Below are positions 18,084 through 27,682 of a DNA stretch of 64,000 nucleotides, in pieces (the first letter of the stretch is position 1; each line of letters starts with the position of its first letter). The position numbers were made by a program, and so were the translations under genes. The DNA is from Caldilineaceae bacterium (GTDB lineage Bacteria; Chloroflexota; Anaerolineae; Caldilineales; Caldilineaceae): positions 133,680 to 197,679 of the forward strand of contig JAPKMW010000008.1 in NCBI GenBank assembly GCA_026645575.1, read 5' to 3'. The notes beneath the pieces were generated by a model. It saw only the letters and a program-made list of their open reading frames with translations, had not been told where the DNA came from and did not search any database.

Positions 18084-18704
18084 TTAGCGCGCTGGTGAAC
18101 GGCGACGTAATCGGGGCGCTTGGCGTAGATCGGTCCGATGTTTCCAAGCCAGCAACAGGAGGTTCAAAACGCCGACCGCCCAAATTGTCGCCGCCTCTGG
18201 GCGAGCCATCAGCCCATTCCAGGCGGCAGGCGTCAACGCCAGGTAGAGAACCATGACACTGAGCGCCGTCATCACCGCCCACCCGTTGGCGCCAAAGAGA
18301 TAGGTCCCTAGACCCAGCAGCAGCCCACCAATGGTCGGCCCTTCCCAAACTGTCAAGCCACACCAGATGCCGCCGGTCGTCGCCACCGCTTTCCCGCCCC
18401 GTCCCCCCAAAAAGGGCGAAAAGGCATGACCCAAGACTGGCAACAGCGCCACCACCACCAACGCCCACCCGCTAAAGTCCAGTTGAAAATGGGCAATCCC
18501 CACCGGTAACGCGCCCTTGAGAAAATCTAACAACAACGCCACCGCCGCTGCCTTCTTCCCCCCAGCGCGCAATACATTCGTCGCCCCCGGATTAGCGTCG
18601 CCATAGCGTCGAATATCTTCCCCCAACGCCAATCGCCCCACCCAAACAGAGAAGGGGAGGGCGCCGGCGGTGAAGGCGAGCAGGAAGGTGAGAATCGTAG
18701 TCAT
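18084..18704 (-). CDS. plsY: Glycerol-3-phosphate acyltransferase PlsY
   Basis: A 206-residue membrane protein with five to six helices. GRLALGEDIRRYGDANPGATNVLRAGGKKAA is the PlsY motif with the G-N-x-GATN loop, and LGHAFSPFLGGRGGKAVAT is the second conserved loop. PlsY acylates glycerol-3-phosphate with acyl-phosphate at the inner membrane. The ATG at 18704 is chosen because an upstream GTG would translate a non-coding palindrome; no good ribosome site is seen. The position before a GT2 and a CrtI-like gene raises the option of a carotenoid-glycoside acylation role, but the motifs are those of ordinary PlsY. Confidence 0.9.
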   Translation of the reverse strand: MTTILTFLLAFTAGALPFSVWVGRLALGEDIRRYGDANPGATNVLRAGGKKAAAVALLLDFLKGALPVGIAHFQLDFSGWALVVVALLPVLGHAFSPFLGGRGGKAVATTGGIWCGLTVWEGPTIGGLLLGLGTYLFGANGWAVMTALSVMVLYLALTPAAWNGLMARPEAATIWAVGVLNLLLLAWKHRTDLRQAPRLRRRSPAR

Positions 18705-18717
18705 AATGACAGGGCGA

Positions 18718-18775
18718 GGGGGTGACAAGGTGACAAGGTGAAATATTCCTGTCACCCTGTCACCTTGTCATCTTC
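18718..18775. repeat. Tandem-word palindrome GTGACAAG
   Basis: gggtgacaaggtgacaaggtg on the left and caccctgtcaccttgtca on the right form a hairpin between the SH3 protein gene and plsY. The same GTGACAAG word recurs at 25743-25825. Confidence 0.7.
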
Positions 18776-20484
18776 TAAGGCGTAGCCGCGGCGACCGCAT
18801 TCTGGGCGCGGGTCAGGCGATTGGAGCCGGCGGTGATTTCGGCAAAGGCTTGATCGAGCAGGTCGGTATTCAACTGATCGACCCCTTCGGCCAGGAGATC
18901 CGCCGCACGGGTGAAGGAGGTAGCGGCTTCAAGCAAAATGGCATGGGCGCCATTGAAGATCGGTGGCGCGGTCAACGTTCTGACTTCTTCACTGGTGGTG
19001 CGGAGCAAGGTGATCGCTGTCGTCATTTCGACGATCCAGGCGCGATCTTGCAGCAGCGCCACATTATCGCCTGCTTGATTGACCAGCTCATCAATTTTGT
19101 TCAGGGTAAAATCATAGCCATCCACAATGCCATCGACGCGGATGGTATAAAGATTTTCACGCACCCCTAAAATCGGCGTAGTGTTGGTTGCTGTGGCTGT
19201 CGTCGTGAGCGTGCTGGTCGTTGCCGGGGCTGCTGTGACTGCCGGTGTGTTCCCCGTCTGGGCGTCTTCTTCCACAAAGAGCGGCACGGTGGTGGTAATG
19301 GGCGGATTGGCCAGAAGGAACGTGGCAACCCAGCCACCATTATCGAGCCGGAGCCAACTACCATCACCATTGCGTGCCACAACGTTGACTTCCTGGCCGG
19401 TGATCGTACCGCCAATAATCGGATAGGTGATGCTGGGGCCAGCACGCAAGTTGGCGTCCACCGTAACGCGAGGCGGTTGCACGGCTTGCGCGGCCGGTTG
19501 CACCGCAACTGGCGTTGGTACCAGGATCGGCCCTGTGTTCGTCGGCGCCGTTGTCGTAACGGCGGTGGTTGCCGTCACAGGCGTACTTGGTGTAACGGTG
19601 TCAGTGGTAGTTACAGTGGCAGTGGCGGTTACAGGTGTAGTATTGGTGATGACATTTTCAGCGCGCAAGGCTGTCACCAATTCTTCGGTTGCCAGCGGCG
19701 GTTGGCCTTCTACATTGTCAACCAGGATTGCCGCCAACCATAGCCCGTTATTCAGCAGATACCAGGCGTCATCGACATTGCGCGCCACAATGGTCACAGT
19801 TTGACCGGCGGTCGTCGTCCCCACCACATCAAAGGTCGTGTCAGGACCGGAACGCAGGTTGGCTGTGATGGCTATGGTACCGGTAATGACAGCGGGCGGG
19901 CCGGCAACCGGTGTCGTGACGGTGGCAGTTTCTGTCACTTCGGCGCCGACTGTAATCTCAGTGCTGCTTGTCACTGCCGTCGTATCGGTGAGCGCTGGCG
20001 TCTCTGCCACAGACGCCAGCGGCGTGATCACAACCTCCGCTAACGGCAATTGTCCCAACGTGATCGTCACAGGCGCCTCGCCGTCGCCCTGATCGGGTAA
20101 CGTAAGGCTGACCGTGGCCGGCACAGTGCTAGTCAAGGTGTCGGTCACAGTGAGTTGGAGATCGAGCGTGAGCGTCACCACCACGGTTTGCATGGTTGCG
20201 GTGGGGGTGAGATTGGATGAGCGCGCAATGGAGCTAAAAATGGCGCCCAGCAGGTTGCCGGTGCCGGTGTTGTTCACCGTGCCGGTCAGGACGGGCGGGG
20301 CGGTGATGGTAAAGGAAACGGGGATTTGTTGACGAATGACGATCTGCTGGGGGGCGCTGGCGCCGTCATCGGCTGTTGGCGCTGTTTGTGCTGCCGGCGC
20401 ACCAAAGGCCGGCAGTTGTAGCAGCAGGACAGCCAAAAGCAAGGGCAGAGTCATGATAAACAGACTGACCACTTTTCGCTTCAT
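18775..20484 (-). CDS. Secreted protein with two bacterial SH3 domains
   Basis: A 569-residue exported protein. GAAGGAG precedes the ATG at 20484 by six bases; the in-frame TTG at 20499 is less likely. A signal peptide occupies residues 1-30. Two SH3b-like domains are visible: ITANLRSGPDTTFDVVGTTTAGQTV with WYLLNNGLWLA, and VDANLRAGPSITYPIIGGTITGQ with WLRLDNGGWVA. They are joined by Thr/Val-rich linkers (TATVTTTDTVTPSTPV type). The C-terminal 150 residues are helical. SH3b domains often bind cell-wall peptides or other surface ligands. No catalytic domain is visible. Confidence 0.78.
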   Translation of the reverse strand: MKRKVVSLFIMTLPLLLAVLLLQLPAFGAPAAQTAPTADDGASAPQQIVIRQQIPVSFTITAPPVLTGTVNNTGTGNLLGAIFSSIARSSNLTPTATMQTVVVTLTLDLQLTVTDTLTSTVPATVSLTLPDQGDGEAPVTITLGQLPLAEVVITPLASVAETPALTDTTAVTSSTEITVGAEVTETATVTTPVAGPPAVITGTIAITANLRSGPDTTFDVVGTTTAGQTVTIVARNVDDAWYLLNNGLWLAAILVDNVEGQPPLATEELVTALRAENVITNTTPVTATATVTTTDTVTPSTPVTATTAVTTTAPTNTGPILVPTPVAVQPAAQAVQPPRVTVDANLRAGPSITYPIIGGTITGQEVNVVARNGDGSWLRLDNGGWVATFLLANPPITTTVPLFVEEDAQTGNTPAVTAAPATTSTLTTTATATNTTPILGVRENLYTIRVDGIVDGYDFTLNKIDELVNQAGDNVALLQDRAWIVEMTTAITLLRTTSEEVRTLTAPPIFNGAHAILLEAATSFTRAADLLAEGVDQLNTDLLDQAFAEITAGSNRLTRAQNAVAAATP

Positions 20485-20961
20485 AGAGCGCTCCTTCAAA
20501 GCTTAATGCGTGGATGATGATCGTGTTTTAGATGATTGATAGTCAGTAGTCCGCAGTCCAGAGTCCTAAGTCCAGAGTCAGGCTTGATAACAGTGCTGTC
20601 TACTGATCGTGAGCAATCGGAAAAGACAAAGGCGCTGTGCGGCGATTGCTCACTATGCACTACGCTCGTAGCCGGTCCGTGACCGGCGACCCCATCGCCG
20701 GTCACGGACCGGCTACGAGCGTAGTGGTTACATAATGTGTTTATGATTGCATTGTACCTGACCTATAGTGTAACGCAACTTGGCAAAGTACACAACGTCT
20801 ATAGCAGCCCAAACGTGTCACAATTGTAATGTGTTGTACGCAACGGGACGGCAACTGCACGCAAACCCTGTGCATATTTTTGATTCATCATACTTCCGTT
20901 TATACTCGCGAGATGTAAGATTTTCAGTAGGGCTGAAGCAGGAGCAAAAAACAAAGTTTGT
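20485..20961. other. Intergenic region between divergent genes
   Basis: No gene is seen. It holds short diverged words (agtccgcagtccagagtcc, 20545-20580), a long perfect palindrome (20658-20726), and about 230 bases before ettA in which promoters for both directions would be expected. A TATAGT hexamer near 20764 is a weak -10 candidate for ettA, without a good -35. Confidence 0.5.
20658..20726. repeat. Perfect 32-bp inverted repeat (REP-like)
   Basis: Arms 20658-20689 and 20695-20726 match perfectly around a five-base loop (cccca). The arm starts CACTACGCTCGTAGCC, and within it CCGGT-CCGTG-ACCGG is itself a palindrome. No T tract follows, so it is not an ordinary terminator. Confidence 0.85.
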
Positions 20962-22641
20962 ATGAGTACAAAAATTATTTATTCGATGGCGAAGGTCAGT
21001 AAAACCTACCCGCCGAACAAACAAGTGATTCGTGATATTAGTCTTTCCTATTTTTATGGCGCCAAAATTGGCGTCCTGGGCTTGAATGGCGCCGGTAAAA
21101 GCACCTTGCTGCGCATTATGGCGGGTGTTGACAAGGAATTTAACGGCGAAACCATGCTCTCCCCCGGCTACACCATCGGCTATCTGGAGCAGGAACCTCG
21201 GCTCGACGACAGCAAGACCGTGCGTCAGGTGGTCGAGGAGGGGGTGCAAGAGGTAGTGGACGCCCTGCGCGAGTTTGATGAGATCAATATGAAGTTTGGC
21301 GAGGATCTGAGCGCCGACGAAATGGACGCTCTCATGGCGCGTCAAGTTGAGGTGCAGGACAAGCTCGATGCACTCAATGCTTGGGATCTGGATAGCCGGC
21401 TGGAACTGGCGATGGACGCGTTGCGTTGCCCGCCCGGTGATGCACAGGTGGCAGTGCTCTCCGGTGGCGAGCGGCGGCGGGTGGCGCTTTGCCGTTTGCT
21501 ATTGAAAAAGCCTGACATTTTGCTGCTTGACGAGCCGACCAACCACCTGGACGCCGAATCGGTGGCCTGGCTGGAAAAGCATTTGCAAGACTACGAAGGC
21601 ACCGTCATTGCCGTCACCCATGATCGCTATTTCCTCGACAATGTGGCCGGCTGGATTCTGGAACTGGATCGGGGCTATGGCATTCCGTGGAAGGGGAACT
21701 ACTCCTCCTGGCTCCAGCAGAAACAACAACGGCTGGCTCAGGAAGAGAAGAGCGAGGCGTTGCGCCAGAAGACGCTGGAACGGGAATTGGAGTGGCTCAA
21801 TATGTCGCCCAAAGCACGCCAGACCAAACGCAAGTCGCGCATCAATGCCTACAACGACCTCCTGGCCCAAAACAAGGAGCGGGCCAACGAAGAGCGCGAA
21901 ATCTACATTCCGCCGGGGCCGCGCTTGGGGGATATTGTCATCCGCGCTGAAGGGATCAGCAAAGCCTTTGGCGACCGCTTGCTCTACGAAAACCTGAGCT
22001 TTGACATCCCGCCCGGCGCCATTGTCGGGATTATCGGCCCCAATGGCGCCGGTAAGACCACTCTCTTCCGCATGATTGTGGGGCAGGATCAGCCGGATAG
22101 TGGGGCATTGACAGTCGGTAGCACCGTACAGTTGGGCTATGTCGATCAAAGTCGCGACACGCTTGACGCGAACAAAACGGTCTGGGAAGAGATTACCGGC
22201 GGCAATGAGCAGATGCAACTGGGGGACCGTCTGGTCAATTCACGCGCCTTTGTCTCCCGCTTTAACTTCGGCGGCGCCGATCAACAGAAAAAAGTGGGGA
22301 TGCTCTCCGGCGGTGAACGCAATCGCGTCCATACGGCGAAGATGCTCAAGGGGGGCGGCAACGTGTTGCTCCTCGACGAACCAAGCAATGACTTGGATGT
22401 GAACACCCTGCGGGCGTTGGAAGATGCGCTGGAAGGCTTTGCCGGCTGTGTGCTGGTCATCTCCCATGATCGCTGGTTCCTCGACCGCATTGCCACTCAC
22501 ATTCTCGCCTTTGAAGGGGACAGCCAGGTCTACTGGTATCCCGGCAACTACAGCGAGTATGAAGAGGATCGCCACCGCCGTCTCGGCCCCGCCGCCGACC
22601 GGCCCCATCGCATTACCTACCGGCGGTTGACACGGGCATAG
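20962..22641 (+). CDS. ettA: ABC-F protein EttA, energy-dependent translational throttle
   Basis: A 559-residue soluble ABC-F ATPase with two nucleotide-binding domains and no membrane part. Walker A motifs GLNGAGKST (near 37-45) and GPNGAGKTT (near 355), signature motifs LSGGERRRVALCR and LSGGERNRVHTAK, and Walker B LLLDEPTNHLD and LLLDEPSNDLD are intact. The N-terminal YSMAKVSKTYPPNKQVIRDISLSYFYGAKIGVLGLN is specific to EttA. It binds the ribosomal E site and gates elongation according to ATP/ADP level. Length and motifs are canonical. It is transcribed alone. Confidence 0.95.
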   Translation: MSTKIIYSMAKVSKTYPPNKQVIRDISLSYFYGAKIGVLGLNGAGKSTLLRIMAGVDKEFNGETMLSPGYTIGYLEQEPRLDDSKTVRQVVEEGVQEVVDALREFDEINMKFGEDLSADEMDALMARQVEVQDKLDALNAWDLDSRLELAMDALRCPPGDAQVAVLSGGERRRVALCRLLLKKPDILLLDEPTNHLDAESVAWLEKHLQDYEGTVIAVTHDRYFLDNVAGWILELDRGYGIPWKGNYSSWLQQKQQRLAQEEKSEALRQKTLERELEWLNMSPKARQTKRKSRINAYNDLLAQNKERANEEREIYIPPGPRLGDIVIRAEGISKAFGDRLLYENLSFDIPPGAIVGIIGPNGAGKTTLFRMIVGQDQPDSGALTVGSTVQLGYVDQSRDTLDANKTVWEEITGGNEQMQLGDRLVNSRAFVSRFNFGGADQQKKVGMLSGGERNRVHTAKMLKGGGNVLLLDEPSNDLDVNTLRALEDALEGFAGCVLVISHDRWFLDRIATHILAFEGDSQVYWYPGNYSEYEEDRHRRLGPAADRPHRITYRRLTRA

Positions 22642-23204
22642 GGAAAGCAATTGTTTCTGGCCGTATCTGTCTCAGCAAGGATTCCTCGCCTTGTCTGTAA
22701 GGCAGTTCAAAAAATGACGATGCCAAAAGCGTGATTCGTGCTACGTGAGATCACCGACTACGCAGCACGAATCACGTCGCGTCCGACTGAGTTCACGCCG
22801 AAGTCATGACCGGGACAATTAATTCTTCGGAATAGTTACGTTGGACAGTGCATCAACGCCTGTTCTGGGAGGCGATGCCGGGCCACCGGGAGATTCGTGA
22901 GATGGTCAGAGCATCACTATAGCCCATTATCACAGTACCACAAATCGCATTACCCCTACTCTGGCTAGAGCATGAGCGCCGGCCTATTTGTTGGTCATCA
23001 CTTACCGCCTCGCCCGTTCCATAGCGAGAAACGCTACAAGCAACGCCAATTCCACAAAAAGAAACGCTCCGTAACGCTACATGCAACGCTTACACAACGC
23101 TCCGCCTGCTATCCTGTCAATATCAGTGAATCGTCTACGCTCTGGGCAATGTAGAAAGCAATTCCAAACGACGGGAAAAGGCTGGCGCCGACACGAAGCA
23201 AACG
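22642..23204. other. Degenerate intergenic region downstream of ettA
   Basis: No intact gene is seen. An inverted repeat (CGTGATTCGTGCT, 22730-22742, with its complement at 22764-22776) follows ettA but lacks a T run. Short AACGCT words recur at 23028-23100. A frame at 22848-22922 reads FWEAMPGHREIREMVRASL before a stop and may be a scrap of a lost gene. Confidence 0.4.
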
Positions 23205-23605
23205 ATGAGAGACGGCAGACCCACACCGGCGCAAGTAGCCATTCGGCAAGCCAACGCGCACTTTGTCCACGCCTTTCATATGCGCGATGCACAGGAGTTC
23301 GCCAGTCACTATACAGCCAGCGGCTAGCTATTGCCCGCCTACAGCGACATCATTGTGGGATGCCCGGCCATTTGCGCCTTTTGGCAGGGGTGCTGGATAT
23401 GGATCTCTGCTGCACAGAACGCACGATCATTGAACTCCAAAACGCCGCCGCTATCGGCCATGAAATTGGCGCCTATGTACTGCGTCTGGCGGACGGACAA
23501 CCAGTCGATGCCGATCTCTACAGCGCCCTCTAGCAATGGACCAAAGGGCGCTGGCAGATCGACTATGATGTGTGGCGCAGCAATCGGCTTGGCTCACAGA
23601 TGTGA
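23205..23605 (+). pseudogene. SnoaL/DUF4440-like protein remnant
   Basis: From the ATG at 23205 the frame reads QVAIRQANAHFVHAF-MRDAQEFASHYTASG, then an in-frame TAG, then LLPAYSDIIVGCPAICAFWQG. A one-base shift near 23390 leads to GVLDMDL and EIGAYVLRLADGQ, then a second TAG, then QWTKGRWQIDYDVWRSN and a final stop. The order of motifs is that of SnoaL-like/DUF4440 ketosteroid-isomerase-fold proteins of about 130 residues. Two stops and a frameshift show it is dead. Intact homologues are often small stress or metabolism proteins of unknown substrate. Confidence 0.7.
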
Positions 23606-23610
23606 GATAG

Positions 23611-23823
23611 ACGACAGCTCCCGACAGCATTGACTGGCTGTTCAAGCTGCTGCTCGCCATCTGGGCCTTGGCGCTGGGCAGTCGCCTGGTAGCTTGGCTC
23701 TACAAAAACATCGTCCGCCATCGGCAAGGCGTCACCTGGCCGGATCTCTGCACCTATGAGGATGGGGTGCTTACCTTTTGCGAGCCAACCTTTCACCAAG
23801 AGTTTTTGCAGTTGAATAATTAA
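23611..23823 (+). pseudogene. Truncated membrane protein remnant
   Basis: An open frame without a start codon reads IDWLFKLLLAIWALALGSRLVAWLYKN, then RHRQGVTWPDLCTYEDGVLTFCEP and a TAA at 23821. One membrane helix plus a short tail suggests the 3' end of a lost gene. Together with the adjacent dead SnoaL-like gene it marks 22.6-23.9 kb as a decay zone. The family is not recognised. Confidence 0.45.
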
Positions 23824-23898
23824 TATGTATACCGAGTTGTCAGCAAACACTGCTCAAATCTGCCGGCAAGCTTGCCGGCAGACCCGTATTTGTTTTGT

Positions 23899-25716
23899 CT
23901 ATGCGATTGCTTCTTCCTCCTGCCACGGTTGATAATCCAACGACTGGTGGCGGAAATAGGTGGTATATAACTCCGCATAGTGACCACCCTGCGCCAGTAA
24001 CCCATCATGGTCGCCTTCTTCAATAATCTCGCCGCTGCGTAGCACAATAATGCGATCAGCAGAGCGGATCGTAGAGAGGCGATGGGCAATGACCACGCTG
24101 GTGCGTCCGCTCAGCACCGTCGCCAGCGCAGCTTGCACCTGGGCCTCGGTGATGGGGTCGATACTGGCCGTTGCTTCATCGAGCAGGAGGATGGCCGGGT
24201 CTTGCAACAGGACGCGCGCCAGCGCGACCAGTTGCCGCTGCCCAAGAGAAAGTCGTGCGCCCCGTTCGCCCACATCGGTGTTGATCCCTTGCGGCAGATC
24301 ATCCAGCCAACTGCCGTCGCCCAGTTGACGGGCGACAGCGGCCACCTCCTCATCACTGGCGTCGGGGCGACCGTAGCGGATGTTCTCAGCGACGGTGCCG
24401 GAGAAGAGGAAGGGTGCTTGCGGCACCAGCCCCAGTTGCCGGCGGTAGTCGCTTAGGTTGAAGGTACGGATGTCGCGGCCATCGATCAGCAGTTGCCCGC
24501 CCTGAAATTCATAGAAGCGCATGATCAACTTGACCAAGCTCGATTTGCCCGCCCCCGTGTGACCGACAATGGCCAACGTTTCGCCCGCCGGGATGGTGAG
24601 CGAGAAATCCTGGAGGACGGCATTACGACCGGTGCTGTAGTTGAAGTTGACATGCGCAAAGCCAATCTCGCCGCGCAGGCGACCGACCGGCTCCTGCGCG
24701 ATCTGGCGCACCAGCGGCTCGTCGTCGATCAAGGCAAAGACCCGTTCGCTGGCCGCCAAGCCCTGTTGAAACTGGCTCCAGAAGGAGGCGATGTTGGTGA
24801 CGGGATAGAAGAAGATGGTCAACCCCTGGACGAAGAGATACCACTCACCCACCGAAATCGTGCCGTTGATCGCCATCAGCCCGCCGACATAGACGATGAT
24901 CGAGACGCCGATGCCGGAGACGGTGTTAAGCAGCGGAAAGATGCTGCCAAAGACGGTCACGCGGCGGATCTGCACGCCATAGGCCATTTCGTTGGTCGCC
25001 TGGAAATCGTGATAGATGGTCGCTTCCTGGCGGAAATTCTTAGCGACCGCAATGCCACTAATCGTCTCTTGGATGGTGGCATTGACGGTCGCCTGGGCGC
25101 GCTGCGCCTGTTGCATCACCCGCCGCGCCAGCCGCCGAAAGGTCAGTGCGATCAGGATGACAACCGGCCCTAGCGCCAGGGTAATCAAAGCCAACTGCAC
25201 ATTGCGTGACAACATGACACCGCTGATCACCACCACCAGCACCAGTTGACTGAGCAGATCGATAGTCAGCGTCACCACGGTGGCAAAGTCCTGCGTATCC
25301 GAGGTCACGCGGCTGACAATGCGCCCGGAGGCGTGCTGGTCAAAAAAGGAGAGGTCGCGGCGCATAACAGCGCGAAAGGCGTCTTCCCGCAACGCCAACA
25401 CCACGTTAGAGACCGCGCGTGCCGAAAAGCGTTGTTGAACAAAGCTAAACGCCCAGTTGAGCGCCCCTAGTACTGTCACCACAGCAGCAAAGGCCAGCAA
25501 CCATTGGAGTTGCGGCGCATTGTCCAACTGATCAATGCCCTGTGAAATCACAATTGGCGTCACCGTACCCAGCAGCGAGATGAGCAACACCATCGCTGTC
25601 ACCAACGCCATCCCCTTCTGTTGCGGTCGGAAATAGGCGACAATGCGTCGCACCAATTCCCGGTCGCTATAACTGCGATCATATTCTTCGGCGTTCAACC
25701 CGCCCATGATACCCAT
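23899..25716 (-). CDS. ABC exporter half-transporter, subunit 2 of heterodimer
   Basis: About 605 residues: six-helix exporter membrane domain, then an ATPase domain with Walker A GHTGAGKSS, Q-loop region LGLVPQAPFLFSGTV, signature LSLGQRQLVALAR (LSLGQ rather than LSGGQ), Walker B LLLDEATAS with the catalytic Glu, and H-loop IAHRLST. It follows the partner gene by about 100 bases on the same strand. AGGAG lies ten bases before ATG 25716; GTG 25743 inside the palindrome is the alternative start. Substrate class (drug, lipid or peptide) cannot be told. Confidence 0.9.
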   Translation of the reverse strand: MGIMGGLNAEEYDRSYSDRELVRRIVAYFRPQQKGMALVTAMVLLISLLGTVTPIVISQGIDQLDNAPQLQWLLAFAAVVTVLGALNWAFSFVQQRFSARAVSNVVLALREDAFRAVMRRDLSFFDQHASGRIVSRVTSDTQDFATVVTLTIDLLSQLVLVVVISGVMLSRNVQLALITLALGPVVILIALTFRRLARRVMQQAQRAQATVNATIQETISGIAVAKNFRQEATIYHDFQATNEMAYGVQIRRVTVFGSIFPLLNTVSGIGVSIIVYVGGLMAINGTISVGEWYLFVQGLTIFFYPVTNIASFWSQFQQGLAASERVFALIDDEPLVRQIAQEPVGRLRGEIGFAHVNFNYSTGRNAVLQDFSLTIPAGETLAIVGHTGAGKSSLVKLIMRFYEFQGGQLLIDGRDIRTFNLSDYRRQLGLVPQAPFLFSGTVAENIRYGRPDASDEEVAAVARQLGDGSWLDDLPQGINTDVGERGARLSLGQRQLVALARVLLQDPAILLLDEATASIDPITEAQVQAALATVLSGRTSVVIAHRLSTIRSADRIIVLRSGEIIEEGDHDGLLAQGGHYAELYTTYFRHQSLDYQPWQEEEAIA

Positions 25717-25742
25717 TGGTTGTTTGCTCCTAGTTTTGAACA

Positions 25743-25825
25743 CGACAAGGTGACAAGGTGAGGGGGTGACAAGGTGACAAGCTGCGTCGTCTCAAATTCA
25801 CCCTGTCACCTTGTCACCTTGTCAT
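25743..25825. repeat. Tandem-word palindrome GTGACAAG between ABC genes
   Basis: gacaaggtgacaaggtgaggg on the left and caccctgtcaccttgtcac on the right form a hairpin between the two exporter genes. The same words are seen at 18718-18775. It may reduce read-through or stabilise the upstream mRNA. Confidence 0.65.
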
Positions 25826-27682
25826 GGCTCGTTCGCGAATTTCATCTGGAATAAAGATTTGTCGGTAGGCCGCACTCGTCGCCAGCAGATCATCATGCGT
25901 TCCCTGTGCGATCAGGCGACCGTTCTTCATGAGAAGGATATGATCGGCGCTGCGGATCTGCGAGAGGCGATGGGTGATCAGCAGCGTGGTGCGGCCCTGG
26001 AGGATGCGACGCATGGCGCGCTGGATCTGGTCTTCGGTGTTGCTGTCAATGGCGCTGGTCGAGTCGTCAAGCACCAGGATGCGCGGGTCGCTGAGAAAGG
26101 CGCGGGCAATGGCAATGCGCTGGCGTTGACCACCTGAGAGCATCACGCCCCGCTCACCGATGACCGTTTCATAGCCTTTGGGAAAGCTCATGATAAAGTC
26201 ATGGGCTTGCGCTTCCTTGGCAGCGGCTTCGATCTGTTCCTGCGAAACGGCTTCGCGGGCGCCAAAGGCAATGTTTTCGGCAATGGTGCGGGAGAAGAGG
26301 AAGATGTCCTGCTCAATGGCGCCGATTTGGGCGCGCAAACTGTCCAGGCTCCACTCGCGTACATCGACGCCGTCGATGAAAACATGACCACTGGTGGTGT
26401 CAAAGGTGCGATTGAGTAGTTTGGTCAGCGTACTTTTCCCCGCCCCGGTCTGACCGACAATGGCGATGGTCTGCCCTGGCTTGGCATGGAACGAAATATC
26501 TTGGAGGACGCCGCTTTGGGGCTGACCGATGAGGCCATGAACGCCATTTGCGCTGCCGTTACTGCTGGGAGTAGGCGCGGGTTGGTCGTCAGTGGTGGCA
26601 TAGCTGAAATTCACATGGTCAAAAACAATTTCCCCCTGCATTGCTTTCGCTACCCCGCCGCTATTTTCGTCCAGTTCAGTCTCGGTGAGGATCGTCTCCA
26701 GGACACGGCGAGCGCTGGCTAAGCTCTGTTGCAGCGTGGATGAAGTCATGAGCAGGAAGCGAATGGGGGAACGCAGGGTGCCAAGCAGCGCCATGTAGGT
26801 AATCACGTTGCCGACGGTGATGGCGCCCCGATAGGCGAGAAAGAGTGCATGACCAAAGGCCAGCCCGATGGTGATACCATAGAGCAGCAATGGCAGGTAA
26901 CGGGCGTTAATATCGCCCTCGCGCACAAAGGCGTCGCGATAGCCGCCGGCGCTGGTGCGAAAACGCTCTTCCTCCGCCGGCTCCTGGGCAAAGCCTTTGA
27001 CCACTTCGATGCCGGTAATTGCTTCGGCCAGCCCGGCGTTCATCTTGCCAAAACGTTCGCGCAACTGGCCGGCCACCGGTCGCAGCCGTTTGTTATGTTG
27101 CCAAAGCGCCAATGTCAATCCGGTCAAGAAGAGAATCGGCATGAGCAGCAGGTTGCGATCCAGGGTGAAGATCGTAAACAACGGGATGACCAGCGTGAGG
27201 GTCGATTCGGTCAACATGCCCAGGCCAGGGCTAACCGATTGGTTAAGTTGCTGGACATCATTGGTGACGCGCGCCATCAAGTCGCCCACACGCTGGCGGC
27301 CATGATAGGTCTGACTTTTGCTGAGCAGGCTCAGGTAGAGTTCATCACGGGCATCCCGTTCGACACGTTGGGCCAATACGCGAATTGCCATGCTGTTGAC
27401 AATGTCAAAGAGGCCATAGCCGACATAGGCGCTCAAGGCCAACAGCGCCGCCATGGTCAACGCCGAGACGCCGGCATTTTCGCGCACCGTATCAAAGGCG
27501 CGCCCAACCATCACCGCCGACATGCTCTGCGAAGCCGCCATGCCGACGGTAGTGAGCAAAAAGAAGATCAGCAGGAGCGGGTAGCGCCAAATATGGGACG
27601 CCAACCAGCGCACCGGCGACCGGTAGTTGTATTGATAGGCGTTGGCGACGGTAAATTCGCTACTAAATTTACGGTGGGTCAT
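25814..27682 (-). CDS. ABC exporter half-transporter, subunit 1 with degenerate catalytic site
   Basis: A 622-residue half-exporter. GGAAGGAG precedes the ATG by seven bases. Walker A is GQTGAGKST, the signature LSGGQRQRIAIAR is intact, but Walker B is LVLDDSTSA, with Asp in place of the catalytic Glu. The partner has LSLGQ. In a heterodimer these two changes fall in the same composite ATP site, as known for TM287/288- and BmrCD-type exporters, so the pair is best read as an asymmetric heterodimeric exporter. A linker of about 20 residues (PAPTPSSNGSANG) precedes the ATPase core. Confidence 0.9.
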   Translation of the reverse strand: MTHRKFSSEFTVANAYQYNYRSPVRWLASHIWRYPLLLIFFLLTTVGMAASQSMSAVMVGRAFDTVRENAGVSALTMAALLALSAYVGYGLFDIVNSMAIRVLAQRVERDARDELYLSLLSKSQTYHGRQRVGDLMARVTNDVQQLNQSVSPGLGMLTESTLTLVIPLFTIFTLDRNLLLMPILFLTGLTLALWQHNKRLRPVAGQLRERFGKMNAGLAEAITGIEVVKGFAQEPAEEERFRTSAGGYRDAFVREGDINARYLPLLLYGITIGLAFGHALFLAYRGAITVGNVITYMALLGTLRSPIRFLLMTSSTLQQSLASARRVLETILTETELDENSGGVAKAMQGEIVFDHVNFSYATTDDQPAPTPSSNGSANGVHGLIGQPQSGVLQDISFHAKPGQTIAIVGQTGAGKSTLTKLLNRTFDTTSGHVFIDGVDVREWSLDSLRAQIGAIEQDIFLFSRTIAENIAFGAREAVSQEQIEAAAKEAQAHDFIMSFPKGYETVIGERGVMLSGGQRQRIAIARAFLSDPRILVLDDSTSAIDSNTEDQIQRAMRRILQGRTTLLITHRLSQIRSADHILLMKNGRLIAQGTHDDLLATSAAYRQIFIPDEIRERAMTR

